Source of the DNA: Rotaria sp. Silwood1
Taxonomy: Eukaryota; Rotifera; Eurotatoria; Philodinida; Philodinidae
Assembly: GCA_905250075.1 (NCBI GenBank)
Contig: CAJNOP010000304.1
Span: 62,001-126,000, forward strand
Reading direction: 5' to 3'
DNA length: 64,000 nt
In this document: one piece after another, positions 15,968 to 26,305 of the stretch
How positions within the stretch are numbered: position 1 is the stretch's first letter
How the letters are laid out: each line of letters opens with the position of its first letter
Program-made: the position numbers and the translations under genes
The notes under the pieces: generated by a model
Database searches by the model: none
What the model saw: the letters and a program-made list of their open reading frames with translations, nothing else
What the model was told of the DNA's origin: nothing

Positions 15968-18900
15968 ACAACAACAACGACAACCACAACAACGACAACA
16001 ACAACGACAACGACAACCACAACCACAACAACAACGACAACAACAACAACAACGACAACAACAACGACAACGACAACCACAACCACAACAACAACGACAA
16101 CAACGACAACGACAACAACAACAACGACAACCACAACAACAACAACAACCACAACAACAACAACGACAACTACAACAACGACAACCACAACTTCAACAAT
16201 AAGTGAGTCTTACAAATTATAGGATAATGAAGAAGGGTTGTTTCAGTTTTCGGAGCGATAGATATTAGTGGTGTGGATAGTTTAGGTGTGGTTGGTGGAT
16301 TTCCACTATAAGTGGTAGGTTGTGTGATTAAAGTAATCAGTGTAGCTGATATTCAAGTTTTCGAGAATTTCCGATTGGCTCGAAGATCGTTTGAATAGAC
16401 CGTTGACGTGTGGAGGAGGATGCTTTTACGATGGGAACGATCCCCATGGAATTGATATTTGTAGATGTTAGGGTTTGTTCACGTATGGCACTGTTCCAGT
16501 AAGCGAAGTTTGATTGTTCATCGACGTGTGCTTGGATTTTGAAGAATATTTATGGATATATCTGAATCTGCAACATTGCTTCATAATTGATTGACATCAG
16601 TAGACGGAATATTATGAGGAATGTTTCAGGTTTGGCGAAGCTTTCGGAAGCTCATCGTAAAAGAAAGTTAGAAAGTACTTCAAAATTTCAGCAACATATG
16701 TAGGTTCCTATGAATCTTAATGAAATGATAAACACAGTATCCTTTAAAGGATGGAAAACTTTTATTAAACTATTGCATATATGTGAATACTAAACATGAA
16801 GTATTATTCTTTGAAGAAATTTATCTATTCAGCTCATAAAAATATAAATCTTGAACATTGTGTTTGTTGTCTTAACAGTTGCTACCGGAGATCGAAAACG
16901 TGTGAAATATCCGGCAAATCGACTTGACTTGGCTCGTCTCAAGCCGAGTAGAGTCGAGGCAGTTCCTGTCCCGAGCCGAGTCTATCCGAGTTTGTCTTGA
17001 GGAACTCGACTTTTTCGAAAATTTTCAGTAACTCTTCCACTTGATTCTTGACATTATACGTCATTATTGTTTCGTGAATTCTTATAATACAATTTTAACT
17101 CATTGGAATGTATCAGTCTTGCAATACAATAGAATAAACATATCTTTATGAACTGAGATATTAAATAGACTAATATGAATGACATACATTGGCTTTCATT
17201 GTTTTCAACGTCTCATTGGCTATTGAGAAATTAATTAGTGCGCGATGAATCTATCACGAGTTTATATAAGTAACCAATACACGCAACGTACGACAAAATT
17301 GTTCTCATTGTTTTCAACTCTATATTTGTTCGACGATCAAGCATCTTCTGTTACACATTTCAGTCATTATTTTGTCGAGTATGTCGACCGATTGAAGACC
17401 AATTCAGTACAGCTAGCTAGATTCTGTCTCAGAGGCGCTCAAATCTTGATCCTTCCACGATCAATAATTTGATTTTCTTGTGCTCCATGGAGAGAACATC
17501 AAGCGATTAATCTAGATTAAAGTTTTTCTCTCTTGACTCATTCTTATGAAGTTTTTTAATTTTGTCACTTATTCTTGTTATTGATTAATATATGATTTTA
17601 AAAATTTGTTGTTTGAATCGAGGCTCGGTGACTTGACACGAATCGAGTCGAGTTGGATGTTTTTTGACTTGTTTCGGTCGCTGATTGCTACTAGTTTTTA
17701 AAAATTAGAATAAATTTTCTTTTCACTTAAGGGAAGCGGTTTAGCACCTGTCTAACTAAAAGAAAAGCTTTCTCCAATTGCATATGTGACATAAAGAGCT
17801 CATTTAACAAATATGGTTTTAGATAAATGACTGATGTGTATGATGAAGTAAAAATAAAAGTTTAGAAGTTTCTTAAAAAATTCAAAATGTGAAAACTCGC
17901 TATGAATATGTTTTCGTTAAGAACTTCACCTAACATAAATAAATCTACTAAGATCATCAAGTAAAAAAAGAAGGCATTTCAAAATTGATTTTTGTAGAAG
18001 TTTCATGTAATGAAAATTTAAGTCAGTATGAAACTGCTATTGTACTAGACTTGCTTGTACGGAGGTACTTCAATAGATTTCGTCTCGATCCGTAGTCAAA
18101 ATACATGTGCGATAGAATATAGTTGTCGAGCGACTGGCGATTGAACTAGAACAAAACAAAAGTAGTTTTTTAAAATTGTAGACCACTAATTAGGGCCATC
18201 GTATAAGTGTCAATGTCTCTTTGCATATTACATGAGTTACAAGTTGTAACTGCTATTGACTGCTATGACCTTATTAACTGTTTTTTAGTGAAGATGGCTT
18301 GATTGAAAGTTTCGGAGTTTTTCGAATAGACAAAAGAGAAAAGGAACGAGTCATTTGAAATTCATTATAGAATACAATTATCTACATTGATGCATATACG
18401 TGTTATGATAGTTGGATGAGTCCAATTTGATTTATTAAGCGAAGTTAAATATAACTGTTGTTATTGTTGCTGGGAGTATTTATTGTTGATTCCCACTAAT
18501 AACTGGAGGCCGTGAATTTCTTGAACAGGTGATATTTCGTATTTTTAGTGTATGATTTTTTGTGGTACGTTCCATTTGATATCACCAAAGAAAATTAAGA
18601 GCCATCTATTACAAATATTACGGTATCTACTAGTTGTCATATTCAAATTGTTTCTTCTTCTTTGTTTATTTGCCTATAAAGCAGTTAGCTAGATCGATGA
18701 AATATCCATCCTACTATTATTGCTACTTCTTTTACCGAAAAGTATAATATTATTAGCAATGCGGTTTGAAAAGGAAAACAAATGAATAGTGAAACACTTT
18801 TTGTATTTCTTTGATAGTTTTTTTTTTACTTGAACTTATCGCAATTCTTTACAGAGTTATAAGTTATATCATTATTGATAGGTTTACCACCCTTCTTGGA

Positions 18901-20319
18901 CGTCCAATCTGGTACTATTTATGGTGTTTGGAATACATTCGCTGGTGGAATCAGTACATTAGCAACAGAAAACAGTACTGGTGCCGGAACCTATTATACA
19001 GGACAACCTCCGGACAATCTATTCGATGGTTCTCTCAATACAAAATATACTAGTCGAGGTAATTCAACTTCTGGAACCAACGCATATGCTGGTCTCAATA
19101 CTGGTTTTTATTTGTCTATTATTCAATGTCAACCAGTACTTATTGGATTTCGATTCGGTAATGCATACAATTTTTCAGAGCGTGAACCGCTTATGCTTAC
19201 AATTGAAGGAACTAACTGTGCTAATCTAACAACTTGTGTAAATTGGACTTTAATTTACAATGGATCAACAGGTCTTGATACAGCAACAAGCAGTTTAGCA
19301 TATGGACAGTATCAGTCAATTTCGAACAGCAATAGTTACAAAACTTATCGTTTTCTTATTACAGATAAACGAGATTTAAGTGCATATGTTTCATACAGTG
19401 AAGTGCAACTGTTTGGCTATTCAAATCAATCATCAACAAGCCAAAATGGAACATCAAGTAGGTTCATATATTTTGACTTCATTTTTGAAATAAATCACTT
19501 TGATTCTCATATAATTATAAAAGTAATTGAACAAAAATAATTGAAAGTGAACAATCATCGGTGCATGAGTCAGAAAAGTATATTTTCTTGTCACATAGCT
19601 GTCAAAAATAAAATAATTATTTTGTTTTTTGAAAGAAAATATGACAAGATGATGATCTATTGTGTTGATTGAAGCATTAAAAAAAATTGAGAAGCTGTAT
19701 TCATTTTAATATCAAAGATTTTGTTTAGTCATTTAGATAAATTTATTATTTACTCTTATTTTCTTTCATAGATTCAACATCTTTATTTGCCATACAATCT
19801 GGATCTGTTCAAGCTCTATGGAATACATTCGCAGGTGGCATCAGTACAATTGCTACAGCTAATACGTCAGGTGTTGGAACATATGTTCCCAATCAGTCTC
19901 CAGACTTATTATTCGATAATAAAACTAGTACTAAATACACGAGTCGAGGTAATTCAAGTTCTGGCAACAATTCAATCGCTGGTCTTAACACAGGTTTTTA
20001 CCTTACTATTTCACAATGTCAACCAACTCTTGTTAAATTTCGTTTCGCAACTGCCGCCACCGGATCTTCAGCTGATCGTGATCCAACTGCCATTACAGTC
20101 GAAGGAACTAACTGTTACCTTTTGGTGAATTGTACTAATTGGACACTTATCTACGCTGGCCCAACAGGTTTAGAAAGTTTTGTAAATCGGTCTACGTATG
20201 GACCGTTTCAAACCATATCATCGCCTCAAATTTTTACAAGTTATCGCTTCCTGGTCACTGCCAAGAGAAGTATTAGCGACTATGTTGCCTACAGCGAAGT
20301 AGAACTCTATGGCTATTAG
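6634..20319 (+). CDS. Giant Thr-rich mucin-like type II membrane protein with two discoidin-like domains
   Basis: Proposed join: 6634-6731, 6800-6915, 6966-16202, 18882-19457, 19772-20319, about 3524 residues. All junctions have GT-AG ends and agreeing phases (2, 1, 1, 1), and an in-frame stop lies upstream of the chosen ATG. Exon 1 gives a short cytoplasmic tail. Exon 2 gives one hydrophobic segment (about residues 37-62, TVLTGIGAVSGMVVF onward), so a type II membrane protein is inferred. Exon 3 (residues 72-3150) is almost entirely Thr/Ser-rich with nested repeats and ends in 110 Thr codons; it is expected to be heavily O-glycosylated and extended. Exons 4 and 5 each encode a galactose-binding/discoidin-like domain of about 180 residues, with WNTFAGGIST, YTSRGNS, GLNTGFYL, EGTNC and a YSEV-LFGY type end. 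N-glycosylation sites (NWT, NGT) are frequent. A cell-surface or cuticle/glycocalyx role is inferred. The 2.7 kb third intron could hide a missed exon. Confidence 0.8.
7691..9240 (+). repeat. Tandem array of about 97-residue (291 bp) units in the mucin-like stalk
   Basis: Unit starts fall near 7691, 7981, 8275, 8548, 8839 and 9133, so spacing is 273-294 bp, always in codon multiples. Each unit opens with an (A)INPT / AIDST type start, then a STNEM / STDEI type block, then a T-rich stretch, STINES-like and LSTSTIFST-like blocks. Units 2 and 4 share the DE-type start and units 3 and 5 the NQM-type start, so the older duplication step was probably a two-unit block of about 570 bp. Divergence between units is high, which points to an old array. 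Confidence 0.75.
13281..15862 (+). repeat. 33-bp coding minisatellite (11-residue TTES-TTTTM-type unit)
   Basis: The reading frame repeats an 11-residue unit of the form T-E-S-x-x-T-T-T-M-x-T, with variants such as WTSES, VTTES, ATIQS and VSTES. Nearly all copies keep the 33-bp length, with rare short units near 14560. A higher-order repeat sits inside: 13949-14671 and 14672 onward match at a shift of 723 bp (241 codons), including the rare blocks WNSVS, MWASESIM, GTSxRTM, TTENxIT and TIQSTMTTMSATT. The frame is kept throughout. Confidence 0.85.
15863..16192 (+). repeat. Pure ACN run encoding 110 consecutive threonines
   Basis: Every codon from 15863 to 16192 is ACN, with ACA, ACG and ACC mixed. 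This makes an uninterrupted Thr homopolymer of 110 residues just before the donor site at 16203. It lies directly after the 33-bp minisatellite and looks like the product of its expansion and decay into an (ACN)n microsatellite. Because the codons are mixed and not a single triplet, this is either an old or a protein-level-selected tract. Assembly collapse or expansion could change the copy number. Confidence 0.9.
16886..17684. mobile_element. Probable non-autonomous hAT-type transposon in intron 3 of the mucin-like gene
   Basis: The ends are imperfect inverted repeats. The left end starts CGGAGATCGAAAAC and the right end, read on the other strand, starts TCAGCGACCGAAAC, both close to the CAGnG-nn-CGAAA style of hAT ends. 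Subterminal arms are full of CGACTT, GAGCCGAGT and CGAGTCGAGT motifs on both sides. Just outside lie matching 7-base copies TTGCTAC (16879-16885 and 17685-17691), which fit a near-8-bp target duplication. There is no transposase open frame inside. The call rests on ends and duplication only. Confidence 0.6.
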
Positions 20320-22423
20320 GAACCTTAATGATTAAATTCTTCATAAGAATTCAGTAATCATTGCAAATAGTGATGTAATCTTAAAAATAATCATGTATAT
20401 GTATGCTTGAAAAGTTTTAAGTTACCTAATCAATATTGATTCATTCACAGTTTCGTTTTTGTTAGCACTTTTCTTTCTTGAATTTCAAATAAACATTCGA
20501 AAAATAAACATTTATGGAACAATTAATCTACAAATACAATATATTGATAAAAGGGACTCCACTAAAGACAGTTGTGAATTTTCAATTATAATATACAGTC
20601 ATCCATCACAACTAACATCTTTGACACATTAAAAGATCTCCGTTGAAGATTAATTTTTTGAAAATATTCTCGGCAACGTATTGATAGTTTTAATATTTAT
20701 GTCTACAATAATAATATTTAAGTTCAGTATAAACAATACTGTGATCCTTTAGCAGAGATATCGGATCTTCTGGTATGACAAGAAGTTTCGAAATTCAAAC
20801 TTTTCCAATGCTTCAACTTTTTTTCTCATTCTGTCTCAATTTTTCCTTTTCATGTGATAATATCGTACTAAAATAACTATCTTGGGCTGCTCACTCGAAC
20901 TCAACGGTATTTGCATGTTTTTACTTGTTTTATTTTTCGTAAATACATTTTAAGATGGTGGATGTAAACAAACAACAAGAGAATAAAAAAGTTTAGCAAT
21001 AGAAAAAACATATCATAGATTTGTTCACGAAAAAAAAATGCCATGATTTTCTGATTTTGAAAATAAAATGTGATTTCTTTTTCGAGCCAAAAAACATTAC
21101 TTCTATCGATTCTTTTCAAACCCACCAATGTGAAGGAATTCTGACAGAACCAAGGACCAACAGTCTCTATCAGAAAATTCCCTGTTTGCTAACGAGTGTG
21201 TATAAGGGGTTGTTTTTCACCCTCGCACTCATTCTTACGCTACAGTGATAGAATTTCACCTTGTCAATTCGTAACAAACAATCTAAAGCGATATTGTTAC
21301 AATGCTCCAGCTGAGAAGCGACGAAGAGAGAGTATAAAGGATCTTTTACTAGATTGATGTAAGATTTGAAAGAAAGATAAAAGAGAAAATAGTACTGTCT
21401 TGGATGTTAACGGATATAGAGAAAAGAATACTGAAGTATCAATAATTAAAAAAACGCCAGTACTCACTTCAGCTGCCTTCATTCCCCATCCTGAAGCCCA
21501 TAACATCATATAAATGATACTACGACTATAAAAAAATAAAAGCATCACGTACTAACGCACATTTCATTTCAAGTTACAAGCGAAAAACAGTCTTTCCTAA
21601 TGCGAATAGTTTTTTTCATCATTGCCATGATATGTGAACATAGTAATATAGTTTTTGTCGAAGTTTATGCACAAGACTTCGAGATGATCGATAAAAACAT
21701 CATTATATAACCCGATAACTATAGTATGAAATTAAATTCAACTGCGGTCCCACTACATTATGTAAAATTACATCGATTTCAGACAAGTACAATCATCTAC
21801 GTAAGGTAATTCTTACCGTATTCAAGTAGTGACCTCAGTAGATTTCTCATAGCCTTTGATGTCGCTGTAAAAAACGCATAATGTAGATGCAGAATATCAA
21901 AATCTGTGAATTTTTGTGTGTAGAACACAGAAGCTAGTAAAATCGTATATGACATATGAATTTAACAAACCTATGACTTAGTCCCAAGTTCTCAAGGCGA
22001 TTGCGCGCAAAGGATCGGTGCATGCCGTTTGGGAAATGTATGGAGTAAGCCAGTGACGAACAAATGCGAACGAACCAATTGTTAGGCAAGTTAATAGAGC
22101 AATGATATCTTTTTTCTATATGTTAACATATTAACTTGAGCTTGACGATCATGTATTTTTTACTTCCGTTGTATAATTAAATTAGTCTTCTGGATTGACT
22201 TAGTAATCTTTCTTTTAAATTTTATGGATAATATTGCCAGACATTTAATTTGTTCGATGATAAAAAGCATGTAATCTAAACGATTAGTGCTGATTCAATA
22301 GGTGAAAGAATATCCAAGAGTGAAGGGTGTGGGTGTAGATGTATTCCATTGGCGCATAAGTTCTGAGAGTTTGGATCAGTAGAATAATATCGCCAATATA
22401 AAACTACATTTTAAGGAAAGTAA
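20320..22423. other. Non-coding stretch up to the scaffold gap
   Basis: Apart from the poly(A) signal, no gene is supported. Open frames at 20901-21548 are short, overlapping and of random composition. A short G-rich tract GGGTGTGGGTGTAGATG at about 22325 belongs to the telomere-like hairpin family. Confidence 0.4.
20488..20493 (+). terminator. Poly(A) signal AATAAA after the mucin-like gene
   Basis: AATAAA lies about 170 bp after the TAG stop of the mucin-like gene, with a second ATAAA-rich copy about 15 bp later. It fits the 3' end of that transcript but is a common motif in AT-rich DNA. Confidence 0.4.
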
Positions 22424-22523
22424 NNNNNNNNNNNNNNNNNNNNNNNNNNNNNNNNNNNNNNNNNNNNNNNNNNNNNNNNNNNNNNNNNNNNNNNNNNNNN
22501 NNNNNNNNNNNNNNNNNNNNNNN
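22424..22523. other. Assembly gap (100 N)
   Basis: Exactly 100 N bases. This is the usual placeholder for a scaffold join of unknown size, so distances and synteny across it are not reliable. Confidence 0.98.
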
Positions 22524-25440
22524 TATCTACAGACAATTCTCTACAAAACTACACTAGAATCAATTAATAGTAATATACATATGAAAAACAAGAAAATTTT
22601 TAAAAAATGCTTCTCAAGCCAAAAATGTTAATTAATTTTGAACTTAATTAATTAATAAGTCAGTCAATATTTGACAAATTTTTTCCTATTGCACAGTTAT
22701 ACTATTGAAGGTACTCTCTACAAACTGACAAAGTTTCATGGTATGTTAGCGTGAGGACACCTCCCCCCTTGAAAGAACAAGTGCTCAATATTTTATAAAG
22801 GGCTTTCATCGGAATTCATACACTTTTGATTTCTAAAAGGATATCTTAAATTGAATAAAACCTAATGATCTTGACTACATAGCTTTTTTTTCGAGAATGA
22901 ATTCAAAGTTCATCCAAATCAGCTCATACGTATATATACTAGAAAAAAGTTTTTGTGCGGATCAATAGCAGAAGTCAAAAGTTCTGAAAAATCCTGCTAA
23001 TATCTAAGAGTCAGTAATACCTAAGTTCTCAAGCGAGAGCTCATAGGTTGCTCGTAAGCAGTAGAAATCCTAGTCACTAGGTAAAGAATGTATCGAGAAG
23101 CTATATAATATCTCTATACTTCCTAACACACTGAAAAAATGGTTTTGAGTATGTCGATTTGTAGATTAGCTGCACTAATATATATCTAGAAAATTTCATG
23201 AATGAAAACATTATTGATCAAAAATGGTAATATATACAACGTATGAGTACTGTATCGGTTGTTGTCATCCTTTACCTGAGGATGTCTCTATTGTGATTTC
23301 ACTATCTCAATAAGGTAACGGTTTTAGAAAGAAACATTTTTGACGTTTTTACATCTCATTTGACTTTATACATGCTCAAAGTTTCATAGAAACTCGTGAC
23401 ATTATTTGAGCACATGATCTGCATTCGGTCGCTTCTTCCGTACAATAACTCATAAGAACAATTAGTCACTGAATGTGCCTGAGTTATGCCTACTACCCAA
23501 GCAGACAAACATTTTCAAAAACGCGTTTAAACGCAAAAAGAAGAGCTTAAAATCCAAAAAAAAAAGTGAACGTGTTTGGCTCACAATCGCGGTTTCCGAC
23601 TGTCAGCGAAAAACAACCACTATTTGGTCTTTTTGTGCGTTTAAACGCGTTTTCAGCAAAAAAACGCTTGTAAACGCGTACAAGCGAATAAAAAGCCATC
23701 AAAAGTAGTGGTCTTTTTCATTTTCGTGAACTGTGATCGTAATTATGATTGTGATTTACGAGTATGAAAAAGATAACAACTTTTTATGATCGTTTTCTGC
23801 GTTTACAAGCGTTTTTTGCTGAAAACGTGATTAAACGCACAAAAACGCCAAATAGTGGTTGTTTTTCGCTGACAATCGGGAACCGCGATTATGAGCTAAA
23901 CACGTCCACTTTTTTTGGATTTTAAGCCCTTTTTTTGTGCGTTTAAACGCGTTTTTGAAAATGTTTGTCTGCTTGGGTAGGTCACAGTTTGCGAGATGAA
24001 CTGGACGAAGCTATACATTGCGTTCACATAACAACAGAGGCAACATTGATAGACGAAATGAAACATTTAGTCTAAAATAAATCAAAAAACGAGAAAATCT
24101 TACATGCAACACTTGACTTTACTGTGCGATTACGCTTGATTCAAAAACATTGAGGAAACTATATTTGTTAAATAGAATATACCTGTTTGTGTAGAAACTC
24201 AAGCGCTTTTTTGATGAAGAGAAGCGTTTCAATTGCGTGACGAATATAGAAGAAATATTGACAAGACGAGCAGTCTAATATTTTCTGGACAACTCCTTGT
24301 CTTGAAAATCAAGCATACCTACGTGATGAATAATGTTGAAATATATTAATTTTGTTTCAATCATGTTTGTGAGAGGTTGCCTTGCATATTGATCGTTGAC
24401 AAAACTGACTAATTATGTCCAATTTATTAGTGTTTATATGCGTTAATCGACCGTAACATTTTCATAAAATAGGCAATATGTTTGATATTGACGTGCTTGC
24501 CATTTTGCATCTTATGTTTTTTCATCATATTCTTCCACTATGCTTTTACCTTCCTTTGCGTTTCGCATATTCATAATGAAAAAAACGTAAATTAATATTT
24601 CTACATACATATGCAATGCACATGAAGGAGCACATGTAGATATGAATGCGACTGTGAATGACGTAGAATGAAAACAACGAAAATTCATTCGTCAAAATAG
24701 TGAAATCTTTTGACAATGAATACCAGTTTTTCAAAAGACATATTTTTGATAACAACTATGCAAGAGTTTTCAGAAAGCTAGCCTTGATAACTATTCGGAA
24801 TCTATACAGATTGACTCCAATCTTCATAGATGCAGTAATAAAAAGTATTTATAATTTTCGATCACAATTTTATTTATTTATTTTTCTTTGCCTTATTTAA
24901 ACGGTAAACAAATATATACTATATAGTTTTGAACAAAAGCATCTAAACTATCATTCGAGAAGAATTGGAATCGATATGCTTTAATTTTTTAAAGGTGCTG
25001 CGTCGATGAAAAACTTGAAAAAGTTCGATCAAATTCTTTTTAACTTTTCTCTCTCAGAATTATCAATAACAGCTGTCACTCACTTATTTATTCACTATAT
25101 ATCACTTTTGTAATTCTTTTCTTATTATACAGTGTTTAAGTAGAAAAATTTTATCTTCAGGTGCATATCGGAGGCAACAGCACCATGATGTCGTAGCCAA
25201 ACAAGAGAGACAGAAGTTTCATATCTGAATATAAAACTTTAAAATTAGATTATGTTTGACCTATTGAAAATGTATAGTCCATGATTGAAATGAAATTAAT
25301 GAAGGAGGATTATCGAAATTTAAATCAGATCAAAAAGAGCATCAAGAAAAATGGGGAAAACGTTGATATCAATTTGTGTTGTAAAATAGTGCTAAATATC
25401 CCATTTCAAATGCATTTCTGTGAGATCCGCTAAAATCCGA
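22524..25440. other. Gene-free repeat-rich stretch
   Basis: No coding gene is recognised. It contains the foldback element at 23493-23980. The segment at about 23040-23370 resembles 43700-44040 (shared CTGAAAAAATGG and ACCT-AGGA-ATCTCTATTGTGATTTC blocks), so it is one copy of a diverged dispersed repeat. Confidence 0.45.
23493..23980. mobile_element. Foldback/MITE-like palindromic element with about 185-bp inverted arms
   Basis: The left arm (23493-23677) and right arm (23799-23980) are near-perfect reverse complements, both starting CTACCCAAGCAGACAAAC at the outer end, with a spacer of about 120 bp. Inside the arms the palindrome GCGTTTAAACGC and close variants recur. The open frame at 23475-23708 is only the arm read through and is not a gene. 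The target duplication is not clear from the flanks. The element could form a strong hairpin. Confidence 0.8.
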
Positions 25441-25462
25441 TAAGATTTTTTGTCTCGTTTAG

Positions 25463-25735
25463 ATTCGTGCCAACAGCGAGATCATTCGGTAAGTTTTTTT
25501 TTACCTAGAAAAAATGATTTCTCTTTCAAATTCATTTCAAAGTTGAGATCAAGTGATAAGTTGAATTTTTATTGAAAAAAAAAAACAAATTTTTTCTCAT
25601 TTAGATTCATCTGAGCAGCGTGATCAATTGGTAAGATGAATTTTTATAGTAAAAAAAAGTCTATTGTTTTCTTTTAAACTCGTCTCACGAGAGAGATTAG
25701 CCGGTAAACTATATTTTGTTTTGCAAAAGATTAAT
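25463..25735 (+). repeat. Four-unit tandem array of microexon-like segments
   Basis: Units start near 25463, 25530, 25605 and 25677 (spacing 67-75 bp). Each has a T-rich run ending in TTTAG or similar, then ATTCGTnnCAnCAGnGAGATCA or a variant (about 26 nt), then GGTAAG or a decayed form. This is the order acceptor - 26 nt - donor. A further related segment may lie just before, at about 25420-25444. No host gene is identified. Confidence 0.55.
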
Positions 25736-26080
25736 TAGTTTTCTTTTTTTGCCATTTTGTAGTATCAATAGACTCGACCGCAAGTTTAATGTATCTATTT
25801 AATTTTTTTTTTATTTATTTAAGGTCATATAAAAAGATAAACTCAAGCAACAGTAAGCATAAACTAGTTATATAATTTAATTTTCATCGTTTTAGATTAT
25901 TCCGTATATCAACACAACGAGAAGTTAGTTTTATTTATAATTATAATTAGTTTTGTAACATTGATTTCAAATTATTTTTGTCGAATATTGCCGATCAAGA
26001 GTTAGTATTTTCTATTGATTGCATCGATGATTTTAGATCGTCAGATGAGTTCAATATCGGGCAAAAATAGCTGTACATGA

Positions 26081-26305
26081 GCTCTACACCATAAAAATAC
26101 AGCCATTTACGACAGTGAACGTACGCATCTGGACTCTATATTTCTTGATCTGAGAGTTATCGTCCTATACGAGTCGAAAACCATATTTGGCATATTTATG
26201 AGAATGCAGCGTAATCTAGTCGGATTCGATTCTTGGGTTCTTCATCCTGGAATATCAAGAAGACTGGACGCAGTCATCAAAAAAGTGAAGTTAAAGAATT
26301 CGTAA
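26081..26305 (+). other. Unrecognised open frame of 74 codons without a clear start
   Basis: After a TGA at 26078-26080 the frame stays open for 74 codons to TAA at 26303-26305. It reads with a mixed, protein-like composition (IYDSERTHLDSIFLDLR, later LVGFDSWVLHPGIS). There is no ATG near the beginning, so it would be an exon and not a full gene. It lies downstream of the microexon-like array and of a TTTTAG acceptor-like site near 26036. The family is not recognised and it may be chance. Confidence 0.25.

Noticed and set aside
15163-16188. A 341-codon minus-strand frame, nearly all valine, and similar Val/Ile-rich minus frames over 7.5-15.1 kb
   Set aside because: They are the reverse complement of ACN-rich Thr codons (NGT), so long stop-free antisense frames are expected. 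The + strand has spliced, phase-matched exons on both sides.
17245-17472. 75-codon frame in the third intron of the mucin-like gene
   Set aside because: It lies inside the hAT-like non-autonomous element, with no transposase motif and no splice agreement.
23475-23708. Lys-rich 77-codon frame
   Set aside because: It lies in the left arm of the foldback element, and its composition comes from the A-rich repeat sequence.
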